DNA of 64,000 nucleotides from Pseudoalteromonas carrageenovora IAM 12662 (lineage in GTDB: Bacteria > Pseudomonadota > Gammaproteobacteria > Enterobacterales > Alteromonadaceae). Made by a program: the position numbers and the translations under genes. The stretch lies in the NCBI RefSeq assembly GCF_900239935.1, contig NZ_LT965928.1:730945-794944 (forward strand), given 5' to 3'. Shown here one piece after another: positions 45,984-56,500 of this stretch. Below the pieces are notes generated by a model. The model was not told where the DNA came from. It ran no database searches and worked only from the letters and a program-made list of their open reading frames with translations. The stretch's first letter is position 1, and the number at the start of each line of letters is the position of its first letter.

Positions 45984-47219
45984 TTAATTATATTGAAACA
46001 GGTTATCCCAGCGCTCATCCAAAATAGTTTTTGCTTGATCTAAATTTATTGCGCTATACACATCGTTAGTGCAGGTTACTAAACGCATCCGAGTGAGCTT
46101 TTCAAGCGCATCGCTAATTTCAAAGTCGAGCTCGCACTTATACTTTGTTTTAAACCACGCCTCTATTTGCTCATCAAGCATTTGTGCGCTTAAGCCACTT
46201 CCTGATTTCAGTAAAAACGTATAGGCCAGCAGGGCTTCTTTTATGTCTTCTTCTTCGGCGGCGTCTATAAGGGTATGAAAAACACCGGCGTTGTTATCGA
46301 GGTTTTTAAAGTAAAGATTATCGCTTAGCGCTTTCATAAATTTAATTTTACGGTTTTTAAATTTACTCCACTCTTTAAAAATAAAGCTGCCAAATACTCC
46401 CATGCCAATAGCAAAGGTAATAAAGTGTTGCTGAGTCATTTCTACGGCTTCACTTCTAAAGCCACCCCAAAAAGCAAACAAAGCAAATAATAATAAAATT
46501 GATGCGCCAAGCTTTGTAATTAAAACAACTGCACCGCCAATTAAAGCCGATGAGCCAATAATCACTTTATCAATAGGGCGCATACGTACTTCGCTATTAG
46601 GAAATAGCATTTCAAGGTCGGCTTTTGGGACATTTTGAAACAGCTTAACTATGGTCGAGCTTGGCTCAAACCCTAAAGGCGTTTTATTTTTAGCGTCAAA
46701 GTGGGCTTTATCTTTAAAACGAATAAACACTGCAACGCGGTCGTAATTAGTAAAGTGCAGGGGCTTTTTACGCAAGCCCCAAAAGCTGGTTATGGTTTCA
46801 GTGAGCTGTGATTCGCCACGGCGATAAAAAACCACTTCTTCAAAGTCGTCAAACTCTACCTCAAGGCGCACTTTAAAAAGTGATTCTTCGTTTAGTGCAT
46901 CTTGTAAATCTTGATTGGTTATTACTTCAAAGTTAGCGGCGTTGAGTACTTTGGCAAAATCGCGCGCAAACTCACGTTGGCACTGCGCTTTTTGATCATT
47001 AGAAACCGGCGCTAAAGAGCGTGTATCGCTATTAGGCTCAAAGGGGGCGTAGTTATTTTTAAGCGATTCAAGAGTTGCGTGGTAATCGTAATGGATAAGG
47101 CTTGCTAATAAATCACAAAATTGTTTAAACGACGTTTGCTCAGAGCTGTTATTTAACTCATCACTACACATATCAACAATATCTTGTTTTCGAAAGGGAA
47201 TAAAACGCGCACTTTGCAT
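45984..47219 (-). CDS. DUF3754 (TMEM143-like) membrane protein
   Basis: 411 residues. The N-terminal soluble part (about 1-215) has R-F-I-P-F-R-K-Q-D-I and Y-D-R-V-A-V-F-I-R-F-K-D; the DUF3754 core contains L-K-L-F-Q-N-V-P-K-A-D-L-E-M-L-F-P-N-type residues (here V-K-L-F) followed by two membrane helices (about 220-250 and 265-285). The C-terminus is a helical, winged-helix-like region (about 300-408). Relatives occur in bacteria and mitochondria (TMEM143) without a known function. Single gene. Confidence 0.75.
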   Translation of the reverse strand: MQSARFIPFRKQDIVDMCSDELNNSSEQTSFKQFCDLLASLIHYDYHATLESLKNNYAPFEPNSDTRSLAPVSNDQKAQCQREFARDFAKVLNAANFEVITNQDLQDALNEESLFKVRLEVEFDDFEEVVFYRRGESQLTETITSFWGLRKKPLHFTNYDRVAVFIRFKDKAHFDAKNKTPLGFEPSSTIVKLFQNVPKADLEMLFPNSEVRMRPIDKVIIGSSALIGGAVVLITKLGASILLLFALFAFWGGFRSEAVEMTQQHFITFAIGMGVFGSFIFKEWSKFKNRKIKFMKALSDNLYFKNLDNNAGVFHTLIDAAEEEDIKEALLAYTFLLKSGSGLSAQMLDEQIEAWFKTKYKCELDFEISDALEKLTRMRLVTCTNDVYSAINLDQAKTILDERWDNLFQYN

Positions 47220-47407
47220 AAATTTTTAACTGCTTTGGTAGGTATTTAACTGCATTGGCACATAATAAAATATTCTTATGAATATTGCTAATTTGTTAAT
47301 AATAAATAAGTTACGCCAGTAGTAGTGAAATTTTCAGGCTGTATTAACCTAATTATGTGATGATTAAAGCATATATAAATTTACTAACGCCTTTAAAAGG
47401 ATTGCAC

Positions 47408-47992
47408 ATGGCCATTCAAAAAAAATTAAAAGAAAAAACACGTAAATTTATCGATTCTAAACACATGCTAACGGGTATTACTGTGGCGTCGTTTTTAGAG
47501 TCAACCATAGTGCCTATTCCGCTTGAAGCTGTGCTAGTACCCCTTATGCAGGCACGTCGTGAAAAGCTTTGGTTAATAGCCCTTATGGCGACCGTGGGCT
47601 GTATTATTGGTGCTTTGTTTGGTTATGCACTTGGCTATTATTTATTTGATGCTATTGGCGATTGGGTTATTAATACGTTTTCGAGCCCGGAGCAGTTTGA
47701 AAATGTTAAACAGCGAATGCAGGACCAAGGCTTTTGGTTTGTTATGACCCTTGGCATTGTGCCCATACCGTTTCAAATAGCGATGCTTGCTGCCGGCGCT
47801 ACAAAGTATTCAATTTGGTTATTTTTACTGGCTGCAGGCATTGCTCGTTCAATTAGATATTTTGGTTTGGCAATCATCGTTTATTACGCGGGTAATCAGG
47901 CAGAGCGAATTATCAGTAAACACAAAACAAAGGCAATGATTGCAATAACTATTTTAGTGTTAGGATTATGGGGACTCAGTACCGTAATTTAG
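47408..47992 (+). CDS. YqaA/DedA-like membrane protein (VTT domain)
   Basis: About 194 residues from the ATG at 47408, which has AAAGGA at proper distance; the open frame begins at 47357. About four or five membrane helices. S-F-L-E-S-T-I-V-P-I-P-L-E, G-C-I-I-G-A-L-F-G-Y-A-L-G and G-I-V-P-I-P-F-Q-I-A-M-L-A-A-G match the SNARE-associated/VTT (DedA) fold, whose members move lipids between membrane leaflets. Single gene. Confidence 0.8.
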   Translation: MAIQKKLKEKTRKFIDSKHMLTGITVASFLESTIVPIPLEAVLVPLMQARREKLWLIALMATVGCIIGALFGYALGYYLFDAIGDWVINTFSSPEQFENVKQRMQDQGFWFVMTLGIVPIPFQIAMLAAGATKYSIWLFLLAAGIARSIRYFGLAIIVYYAGNQAERIISKHKTKAMIAITILVLGLWGLSTVI

Positions 47993-48085
47993 GCTCATTT
48001 ATATGTATTATCATGAGTTTTAAGCCCATGCGGGGTTTTATTATTATGCTATAGTTTTTTATTAAACAGATAAAAGCATAATAAT

Positions 48086-48994
48086 ATGATTGAAACAGTA
48101 AAGCTCACCGTTAAGCTTTCTAATTTTTATAAAATGAGCTGGGTAAATAAAGCGGTAAGTTTGGCTTTGCTGTTCTACATGATTATTTTTACGGTGTATG
48201 CTTTAAATACTTTCCCGCCTTTAAATATAGAAAATAACGTATATGGATTTACTACCGATTTTAGTAACTTAATTGTACTTATATTTTTATTTTGGATGGT
48301 TCAGTGCTCTGAGCTATCTAGGCAAGCATATGTGTTCTCCACTTTAGGTTTATTGCTTTGGACTATGGGCACCACTGCCGATGTACTTGATGAGTTAGTT
48401 GTTCAGCCTTTTTGGGTTAGTGTTTATTTTGAAGATTTATGCAGAACATCGGGTATGCTATTCACCTCTTATGGTTTATTTAAAACAATGCGTTTTGTGC
48501 AAAGTATTCATAACCGATTAGCGTGTGAGCTAATTATTGATGATTTAACTAAGGTACATAACAGGCGTTACTTTTACCGACATGTTAGAAGTGCAGAGGT
48601 AACACCTTACGTCATTTTAATTATTGATATAGACCACTTTAAGTCTATTAATGATGAGTTTGGCCATGATGTGGGCGATATGATTCTTCAGCAGTTAGCA
48701 ACTACATACAATAATGCATTTGAAGGAAGCGCGCAGTTTGCTCGCTTAGGCGGTGAGGAATTTGGAGGTTATTTACCAACAAGTAAGATGCTGCAAGTTA
48801 GTGATTTTTGTCAGCATTTAATAGACCTTGCACACAGCATTAATGTTAAAAATGTTCGCCACTTAACAGTAAGTATTGGCGTAGCAAAACAAACTCCTAA
48901 CGAGCCCCTTGATAAAGTAATGAAACGTGCCGATCAAGCTCTATATGTAGCTAAACAAACAGGTCGAGACCGTTTTGAAATTGCATCTAACTGA
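48086..48994 (+). CDS. Membrane diguanylate cyclase (GGEEF)
   Basis: 302 residues. Membrane helices near 22-42, 61-80, 82-100 and perhaps 120-135, then a GGDEF domain from about 150. The active motif is G-G-E-E-F (222-226), a functional variant. The RxxD inhibition site is absent (the position reads G-S-A-Q), so product feedback is not expected, unlike the cyclase at 30755. D-D-L-T-K-V-H-N-R-R and D-I-D-H-F-K-S-I-N-D are intact. The signal is unknown. Confidence 0.9.
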   Translation: MIETVKLTVKLSNFYKMSWVNKAVSLALLFYMIIFTVYALNTFPPLNIENNVYGFTTDFSNLIVLIFLFWMVQCSELSRQAYVFSTLGLLLWTMGTTADVLDELVVQPFWVSVYFEDLCRTSGMLFTSYGLFKTMRFVQSIHNRLACELIIDDLTKVHNRRYFYRHVRSAEVTPYVILIIDIDHFKSINDEFGHDVGDMILQQLATTYNNAFEGSAQFARLGGEEFGGYLPTSKMLQVSDFCQHLIDLAHSINVKNVRHLTVSIGVAKQTPNEPLDKVMKRADQALYVAKQTGRDRFEIASN

Positions 48995-49153
48995 TTTTTA
49001 CAATGTAAAAAAACGTCCTTATTATTTGCACATTTGCTACACTTTTTAACGATTACGTAAGGAAATGTCAGTGAGGGTAATACTTTGTAAACCATGAAAT
49101 TTTAATGCTGCAATAGAGTCATAATAGTGATTTTAATAATAAGGAATAACTTA

Positions 49154-50515
49154 ATGACTCACACTCTACTTAAAGCTGCTTTACCAATAAGTTTAATATC
49201 TATTTTAGCTGGCTGTGGCGGTAGCGATAGCTCAAGCTCAACCGGTTATATTCAACTTTATAATGGCTCATACAACAGCCCTTACACACGTTTGTTTGTT
49301 GAAGAAACAGAACGTTCTGGCACCGACTTTGCCGATGTAACTACACGGCATAACTACAGCACTGGTACTTACGATGTAAGCTTTGAATACCTAGATGCAA
49401 ACGACAGCTACATTACTATTAGCGAACAAGAAGTATCAATTAAAGGCGATAAAACGCAGTTAGTAATAATGAGCGGCAATTTTGACGAGCCTACATTTAC
49501 AGAGTTAAGCGTGCCAACAACAAGTGATACCGGTGAATTTAACTTAGATTTTTACAACATCGCAGGTGAAGACAATAGCTACGATGTTTACCTTGCAACT
49601 GATGATGGCGTATTTGAAAGCGCAAATCTTTTTTCATCAGAGCAATATTTAAGTGAGTTAGACTTACAAAGCTTAGATGAAGGTTACTACACAATTTATA
49701 TTACTAAAGCGGGAAGCACTGATGTTATTTACGAATCATCGTCAGTGTACTTTTATGATGAAGCAAGCTACGTAGCAATGATCCGCCCAAGCTATGCAAC
49801 CGAAGACGGTGGTATTACTTTAGATGTAGTAACTGATAATAACTACGTGACTGAGCTTAAGCACCAATCAGCTTTAGGGCAGTTACGTTTTATAAATACA
49901 GTTGACGATTACTCGCCAGTGAGTTTTACAACAACCCGCGGTACTACTGAAAACACAACAGATACAGTAGCAAGCGATACCTACACAAATTACATTGAGC
50001 TTTCACCTAATAGTTACAGCATTGCTATGTACGATGAAGAAGGCACTAAACTTGCCGATAACTTTTTAATGACGCTTGAGCGTGAGCAAAGTGCTGTTGG
50101 TATTTTTTATAACGATGCAGATAATGGCCTTCGTATGATGAGCGTTGAAGAAAACCTAACGCCAAGTAGCTACAGCCATACCGTATCGGTAGTTAACTTA
50201 ATCGAAAGTTACGCCGGACAAACAGTATCAGACATTGACGTTTACTTTACCCTTGATGGCGAAACAGTAGACGACACGAGTAATGTTGTAGATGGCCTAG
50301 ATAAATACGACCAAGAAGAGCAAGTTGTTGATAATGAAGTTTACACTGTTTACGCCGTATACGAAGATAATGGCCAGCAAATTGTACTTATTCAGCAAAG
50401 CGATATGGACTTTACTCAAGAGGGTAACTACATATTAATTTTAGAGCATGATGAAACAAGTGCATCAGGCTACAAAATGACACTTAACCTTACCGTTACT
50501 GATAGCGTTGAGTAA
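49154..50515 (+). CDS. Lipoprotein, DUF4397-like
   Basis: About 453 residues from the ATG at 49154 (AAGGAA site upstream); the frame opens at 49127. Lipobox L-A-G-C, then G-G-S-D-S-S-S-S. The mature protein is beta-rich, acidic and Tyr/Asp/Ser-rich, with repeated units such as G-Y-I-Q-L-Y-N-G-S and G-E-F-N-L-D-F-Y-N-I-A-G-E-D-N that look like DUF4397 immunoglobulin-like repeats. The domain call is tentative. It is probably on the cell surface; function unknown. Terminated by a clear hairpin. Confidence 0.65.
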   Translation: MTHTLLKAALPISLISILAGCGGSDSSSSTGYIQLYNGSYNSPYTRLFVEETERSGTDFADVTTRHNYSTGTYDVSFEYLDANDSYITISEQEVSIKGDKTQLVIMSGNFDEPTFTELSVPTTSDTGEFNLDFYNIAGEDNSYDVYLATDDGVFESANLFSSEQYLSELDLQSLDEGYYTIYITKAGSTDVIYESSSVYFYDEASYVAMIRPSYATEDGGITLDVVTDNNYVTELKHQSALGQLRFINTVDDYSPVSFTTTRGTTENTTDTVASDTYTNYIELSPNSYSIAMYDEEGTKLADNFLMTLEREQSAVGIFYNDADNGLRMMSVEENLTPSSYSHTVSVVNLIESYAGQTVSDIDVYFTLDGETVDDTSNVVDGLDKYDQEEQVVDNEVYTVYAVYEDNGQQIVLIQQSDMDFTQEGNYILILEHDETSASGYKMTLNLTVTDSVE

Positions 50516-50540
50516 TTAATTTAAGTTTTAAGTAGTGTTA

Positions 50541-50573
50541 AAGCCTAAACATATAATGTGTTTAGGCTTTTTT
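50541..50573 (+). terminator. Terminator of the lipoprotein gene
   Basis: AAGCCTAAACA / TGTTTAGGCTT stem with T-run, 26 bp after the stop. Confidence 0.88.
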
Positions 50574-50643
50574 ATTGAACAAAATTTACTTGTTAATTAG
50601 TAATTAGGTACACTCATAGCATAATAAATAATAAGAGCATGCC

Positions 50644-53286
50644 ATGGATGATTTAGTTGGGTTAGCAGTTATAGCAATGCTAGTTATTGCTGCAGGGGCT
50701 TTGTGTGGGTTAATTGCATTAATACAATTAAACGGATTAAAGCAAGAAATTGCAGTATTGAGAGCTAAAGTAACGAAATTACAAGCCTCTAAAGTAGTGC
50801 CATTTAATAATGTGCAGGGTGAAGTAAAAGACCCTGATCCTGAACCTCAGGCCATGGCTATAAACACTGAGCCAACTTTAGCTATCCAAAGTGCACCCAT
50901 TGGCGCGGTAAAACAAAAGCCGGCAGCGCCTAAAAAAGCTAAACCAGCCACGCCTTCATTTATTACCACATTGTTTGAAAAATTACGCACTGGGTTTGAG
51001 CAAAACTGGATGACCTGGATAGGCGCAATAGCGCTTGCTTTCGGCGGTATATTTTTAGCTAAGTACAGTTTAGAAGCCGGGCTTTTATCACCCCTAACGA
51101 GGCTTAGTTTAGGTGGCGTATTTGGGCTGAGCTTAATTGCAGTGGCAAGTTACTTACATTACAAACGTATTATTTTTGAAGGCTTTAATAACTATATACC
51201 GGCAGCGCTTGCCAGCGGCGGTTTTATTACATGCTTTGCATTAACACTTTTAGCTTATAGCTCCTACAGCATGATAAGCCCAACAGCTGCATTTATTGTA
51301 CTTGCAATCATTGCTATAAGTGCCAGTGCTATGGCGCTTAAGCTAGGACCTTTGCTAGCTGTACTGGGTATAATTGGCGCATACAGTGTGCCTATTTGGG
51401 TTAATACCGGCAGTAATAATTTATTAGCGTTATTTATGTATGTGGGCTTTGTTAGTTTGTCGGCATCATTGGTTGCACAAAAAGTACAGCGCGCTTGGCT
51501 TTGGTACTTATTATGGGCAGGGCACATAGGCTGGTATTTAGTCGGATTTTTAATTACACAGTTAAAAAGCAATACACCATGGTTATTTGCAACCTTTGCA
51601 TTACTTAGTATTGTTGGCTTGATTGCTTTGCCGCGTTTAGGCTTAAAATTAAAAAGCATTGAACATCGCCCGCACTCTTTAAAGCGCCTTGTAAAAGTAT
51701 TACCCGATCACCTCTTATTACTCGCCTTTATAGTCCCGTTAATTTTTACCATGTCGATTAGTTATTACACTTTACAGTGGCAAGCTATCGGTGTGTTGAG
51801 CATTGGATTGTTATTATTGTTAGTACTTAAAAATAGTCGCTGGGATTTATGGCAAGGGCTATCGCTGGTTATCGCTATTTTAATGATTATAAGCGCAGAG
51901 CAAATGAATTCTTTATCAGCTTTTTTTGATGATGGATTATTTATATTTAAAAGCGAATACGGCTTAGGTTTATTGCTTGGTTTTGGCTTTATGGCGTACG
52001 GGCTTTATTTTGGTAAAAAATATATTAAACGTTTAGCGTTTCATATTAGTGCAGCGTTTAGCGTTTTTGTGATGATAGGTACGTTATATTCGCTTATTCC
52101 AAATAGCGCATTAAGTACTGCTTATCCTCTTTGGGCTTTTGTATTATTTGTTGTAGCGGCTATTTTAATTAAATGTGCGCAGCATAATACAACGCTATTT
52201 CAACGCTTTACCTATTGGGTAGGGGCAAATGCTAATATTACTTTAGCAATCACCATGCTATTAAGCGACAGCGGTTTAACCATTGCATTAGCTATTCAAG
52301 TGCTGTTAATTAGTGTGCTTATAAAACGTTTTAATGTGCCTATGCCGCATTGGCCAATTAAAGCGTTAGTGGCTGCTTTATTACTGCGCTTAACGCTTGC
52401 GCCATGGACACCAAGTTACGACGCTCTCACATTATTTGGCTTGCACTGGAGCATTATTGTTTATCCGCTGTGTACTGCATTATTTTTTGCTGCGGCTAAA
52501 TGCTATAAATCATCGCAATTAAAAGTATGGTTAGAAGGGGCCGCTCTTCATTGTTTAGCGCTATTTATTACTACAGAAACAAGTTATCAGCTTGTTGGGC
52601 ATTATCCACAGTTTGACTCGCTTAGTTTTTATGAGCAAATATTGCTTACATGTAACTGGCTTGCTCTGGGCTGCGTTTATTTACATCGCGCACGTATAGC
52701 AGGGAGCTTAACTAAGCTTTATCAAATTGCAGGGGGGGTATTAGCTGGCGGAGCTGGCTTTATTTCAGTTAAAACACTACTCGATGACAACCCGTTATTA
52801 AGCTCTATTTATATTGGCGAGCTCCCTGTATTTAACTGGCTATTTTTGCTTTGGTTAGTACCTGCAGGCTTAACGATTTGGTTATATTCACTTATTAAAC
52901 CAATAAACGCTAAGGTAGCGCCGTTTGTACTTGGAGTTGCAGGTTTACTTGGCTTAATCGCTATTAACAGTTTTATTCGCCAATACTGGCAAGGGCCTTA
53001 TATTTACCTATCAAAAGGGGCAAGTAACGCAGAGCTGTATAGCTATTCTATTATTTGGCTAATACTAGGCGCCGGTACAGTTATATTAGGGCACCTTAAA
53101 AACCAGTTACTCATTCAAAAAATAGGCTTAGGGTTACTCGCTGCGGTTATTGTAAAAGTGTTTTTAATTGATATGGCTAATTTAACGGGGCTGTTAAAAG
53201 CGCTTTCGTTTATTGGCTTAGGGCTCTCATTGGTGGGTTTAAGTTGGTTATTTCAAAAGCTTAGAAGCCGCTCAAAAGTTATATAA
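50644..53286 (+). CDS. DUF2339 large polytopic membrane protein
   Basis: 880 residues with a first helix (about 5-27), a cytoplasmic or periplasmic linker rich in Pro and Lys (about 60-115) and then more than twenty membrane helices. The block N-W-M-T-W-I-G-A-I-A-L-A-F-G-G-I-F-L-A-K-Y near 120 is the DUF2339 signature; the C-terminus L-L-K-A-L-S-F-I-G-L-G-L-S-L-V-G also fits. Function is unknown. It is a single gene with its own terminator. Confidence 0.85.
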   Translation: MDDLVGLAVIAMLVIAAGALCGLIALIQLNGLKQEIAVLRAKVTKLQASKVVPFNNVQGEVKDPDPEPQAMAINTEPTLAIQSAPIGAVKQKPAAPKKAKPATPSFITTLFEKLRTGFEQNWMTWIGAIALAFGGIFLAKYSLEAGLLSPLTRLSLGGVFGLSLIAVASYLHYKRIIFEGFNNYIPAALASGGFITCFALTLLAYSSYSMISPTAAFIVLAIIAISASAMALKLGPLLAVLGIIGAYSVPIWVNTGSNNLLALFMYVGFVSLSASLVAQKVQRAWLWYLLWAGHIGWYLVGFLITQLKSNTPWLFATFALLSIVGLIALPRLGLKLKSIEHRPHSLKRLVKVLPDHLLLLAFIVPLIFTMSISYYTLQWQAIGVLSIGLLLLLVLKNSRWDLWQGLSLVIAILMIISAEQMNSLSAFFDDGLFIFKSEYGLGLLLGFGFMAYGLYFGKKYIKRLAFHISAAFSVFVMIGTLYSLIPNSALSTAYPLWAFVLFVVAAILIKCAQHNTTLFQRFTYWVGANANITLAITMLLSDSGLTIALAIQVLLISVLIKRFNVPMPHWPIKALVAALLLRLTLAPWTPSYDALTLFGLHWSIIVYPLCTALFFAAAKCYKSSQLKVWLEGAALHCLALFITTETSYQLVGHYPQFDSLSFYEQILLTCNWLALGCVYLHRARIAGSLTKLYQIAGGVLAGGAGFISVKTLLDDNPLLSSIYIGELPVFNWLFLLWLVPAGLTIWLYSLIKPINAKVAPFVLGVAGLLGLIAINSFIRQYWQGPYIYLSKGASNAELYSYSIIWLILGAGTVILGHLKNQLLIQKIGLGLLAAVIVKVFLIDMANLTGLLKALSFIGLGLSLVGLSWLFQKLRSRSKVI

Positions 53287-53300
53287 TACTGATATTTTAT

Positions 53301-53337
53301 AAAGCAAAGCCCAGTAAATATACTGGGCTTTTTGCTT
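53301..53337 (+). terminator. Terminator of the DUF2339 gene
   Basis: AAAGCCCAGTA / TACTGGGCTTT stem with a 4-base loop and T-run, extended by outer AAGC/GCTT pairs. Confidence 0.88.
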
Positions 53338-53361
53338 ACTTAGCTTAGCAAAAGCTAAGTA

Positions 53362-53523
53362 ATACCAATCCGCAATAATACTTAATCATTTTCAGGGGCT
53401 AAACGTGTCGCTATCTGCGTTAAAAAATTCTCATTTAGAACAACTAAATAGCGAATTTTTTGCCTTGCTATCAACACGTTTATCCGCCCTCAAAATAGAT
53501 CACTTAATTATGCGGATTGGTAT
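53362..53523. repeat. 162-bp palindromic intergenic repeat, copy B
   Basis: Same length as copy A (34864) and about 92% identical by hand count. Ends ATACCAATCCGC and GCGGATTGGTAT are exact inverted repeats of 12 bp. The inner arms (TTAAAAAATTC...CATTTAG and CTAAATAGCGAATTTTTTG) also pair. It lies between the DUF2339 terminator and the 3' end of the sensor kinase gene. Confidence 0.85.
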
Positions 53524-53534
53524 AACTAATAAAA

Positions 53535-56500
53535 TTAAGTACTGTGATTAAGCAGTGCTTTTAGCTTACCAGGCTTAATGGGTTTGCTTAAATAATGAAT
53601 ATTAGCTGCTTTGGTTTCTTGTTTTAGCTCGGTGTCGCGCACTGCGGTAATTAAAATAGCCGGAATATCGCCTTGCCATATCTCTCTGAGCGTTTTAATT
53701 AAAGTGATGCCATCGCACTCATTGCCTAATTGATAATCCATTAAAATTACATCTGGCGCTTTATTTTGTTTTGCATGCTCAAGCACCTTGTCGACATCGT
53801 CAAATAAGGTGTAATTGGCTTGCCACTTTTTAAGTAAGCTGGCCATAGCTGCTAGATTTTCTGGGTCGTCGTCAACAGCCACTATATTAATAGCCGCGCG
53901 GTTTTCTATTAAGCTGCTAGCGGCTGGTTTTTGTTGTACAAATTGCCCATCGCCGTAGGGTACTTCAATACTAAAGCGGCTGCCTTTACCTGGCTCTGAG
54001 TGCACATCAAGTTCTAAGCTTAATAAATCGGCCATACGTTTTACAACGCCAAGCCCGAGGCCTACACCTTTGTTGTCACCGGCTTCTATGCGGTAAAAGT
54101 CGTTAAATATTTTAGCTTGTTCTACTTCGCTAATACCAGGGCCTGTATCCCATACTTCTATTCGTAAATTGTGTTTACGGTTTCTACAGGCAATAAGTAC
54201 TCGGCCTTTGTCGGTATATTTAACAGCGTTCGATACTAAGTTTTGAATAATACGACGTAGATAGGTTATATCGCTGTGCACTATTTGCTGATTTGAGCGC
54301 ACGCTAAGTTTAAGGCCTTTATCGCTTGATAAAATAGCGTACTCACTTTGCAGTGGCGCTAAAATATCATCAATAGAAAAATGGCGTGGGGTAGGGGTCA
54401 TGGCGCCTTGTTCTAGCTTGGCAATTTCTAATAATGCCGACATTAAATGCACCGTAGAATCTAGGCTATCGCCAAGCTTATCAAAGCTATTTTGATTAGT
54501 TTTATCGAGCTGTTTTTCATCAATAGCGGCAAGGTATAATCGTGCTGCATTAAGTGGCTGCAAAATATCGTGGCTCGCGAGCGTTAAAAACCGCGTTTTA
54601 CTGTCGTTGGCCTGCTCTGCTTCGCGCTTGGCTAAAGTAAGTGCTTGCTCTGTTTGTACGCGGCTATCTATTTGTGCTTGTAAGTCTTTATTAATGGTTT
54701 GTACTTCTTGTGTTCGCGCTTCTATGCGGTTTTCAAGATCCATGTTTATTTCTTCAAGGGCATTTTGCGTACTAATGTGATTAGTAATATCCGAAAAGCT
54801 CGTTACAAAGCCGCCATCAGGTAGTGGGTTACCAATCATTTCGTATACTTGGCCATTGCGGCGATGGCGTATAAAGTGATGAGAGCTGCCATTTTTTAAA
54901 TGTTGAACACGTTTTTCTACTTGGCGGTCTATTTCGCCGGGGCCACATTCACCGCGCTCTGCGTTGTATCTAATAATGTCTTGTATGGGTTGGCCTACTT
55001 CTAAAAAGCCCTCGGGGTAGCCAAACATTTCGCCGTAGCGTTTATTCCATGCAACTAGGTTTAGATCTTTATCGACAACCGAAATACCGTGGCTTAAATT
55101 TTCGAGCGAGGTATACAATAAATTTTGGTTAAATTGAAGGGCTTGTGTGGTTTCGTCAAAAAAGTTGACTACTTCTTCAAAGGCCATGCGTTTACCCGAT
55201 GACACTGTATGAATAAGTGCTTGAGCAGAAGATGCACCTAATACACCGGTTAGTGCGCGCTCGCAGTAAGCTATAAATTCAGGCTCAGGGTGTCCGCTGT
55301 TGTCATTTAAATGATGCGCTAGCGCATAATGAGCTAAAACTTGCTGGCTGCGCTGAATACCTAAAAAGGTTTGCAAAAGTATTTTAAAATCGTAAACCGT
55401 GGCTTTAACGTTTTTGTTTAAGCGGCGAGATAAAATAGCCTGATCTTTAGGATTAACAAATGCAGCTGCTTGAATTTTATCAATTAAGCGCTCCTCTGCT
55501 CCTAACGAAAAGCTAATGTAACAACCAATATTGGCAAACAGCGCAATTAAAGTACCTCGAGTAATAAGCGTTTGTTGCAGCTCGCTATCAATCACTGCGC
55601 CAGCATCAAGTATTGGCATCATTAAAAATAATATCCAACAAATAAAGCCCGCCACTAAGCCTGCATATACGCCATAAGCATGGCCTTTTCGCCAATATAA
55701 ACCACCGACTATTGAGGGTAATAATTGTGTAACCAACGAAAATGCAACTAAGCCCATACTGGCCAGCGCACTACTGTGGCCAAACCATTGCTGATAAAAA
55801 TAGGCCAAAATTAATATGCCAGCAATAGTAAAACGCCTAACAAGTAATATGCGCGATTTATAGCTACTGGTAATTAAATTACGTTTAAATTTACGACGTA
55901 GCATTAGGGGTAATACTACATCGTTTGAGATCATAGTACTTAGCGTAAGTGTTGCAACGACTATCATTGCGGTTGCAGCGCTCAACCCGCCTATAAATAC
56001 AAAGGTGGTTAAAAATGCTTGGTCATGAATTAACGGAAGTGCTAATACAAAGCTGTCGGGGGAGAAACCTGAGCCAATATCGGGATGAATAGCAGCGGTG
56101 GCAATGGGTAAAATCATCGCGGCGGTAAGCAGTAAATAAAGCGGAAACGCCCAGCGTGCAGTAAATAAATGGCGCTTGTCTTGGTTGTCGACCACGGTTA
56201 CATGAAATTGACGCGGTAAACATATAATTGCCGCAGCAGCCATGAGCGATTGGCCAATAAAGTTAAAACTAAAAAAGTTAAAATCGGCCCAGTGCTGCCA
56301 AATAGACTCGCTTACTTTATTCGAGGTTGCGACAGGCATATTAAAAAGGGTGTAAACAGCAAGCCCTGCTACTGCAACAAGTGCAATAAGTTTTATCATC
56401 GACTCAAATGCTACAGCAAGCATTAAACCAGAGCGGTACTCTGTTACATCCACTTTGCGCGTACCAAAAAATATTGCAAACATTGCCATAATTAATGTGG

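Noticed and set aside
46648..46660. ACTATGGTCG inside the DUF3754 gene, similar to the prpE/actP motif.
   Set aside because: It lies in coding sequence far from any start codon and lacks the leading CG; treated as chance and used as a caveat for the motif.
48022..48040. Possible terminator after the YqaA-like gene (AAGCCC...GGGGTTTT).
   Set aside because: Only three G-C pairs before a mismatch; not convincing.
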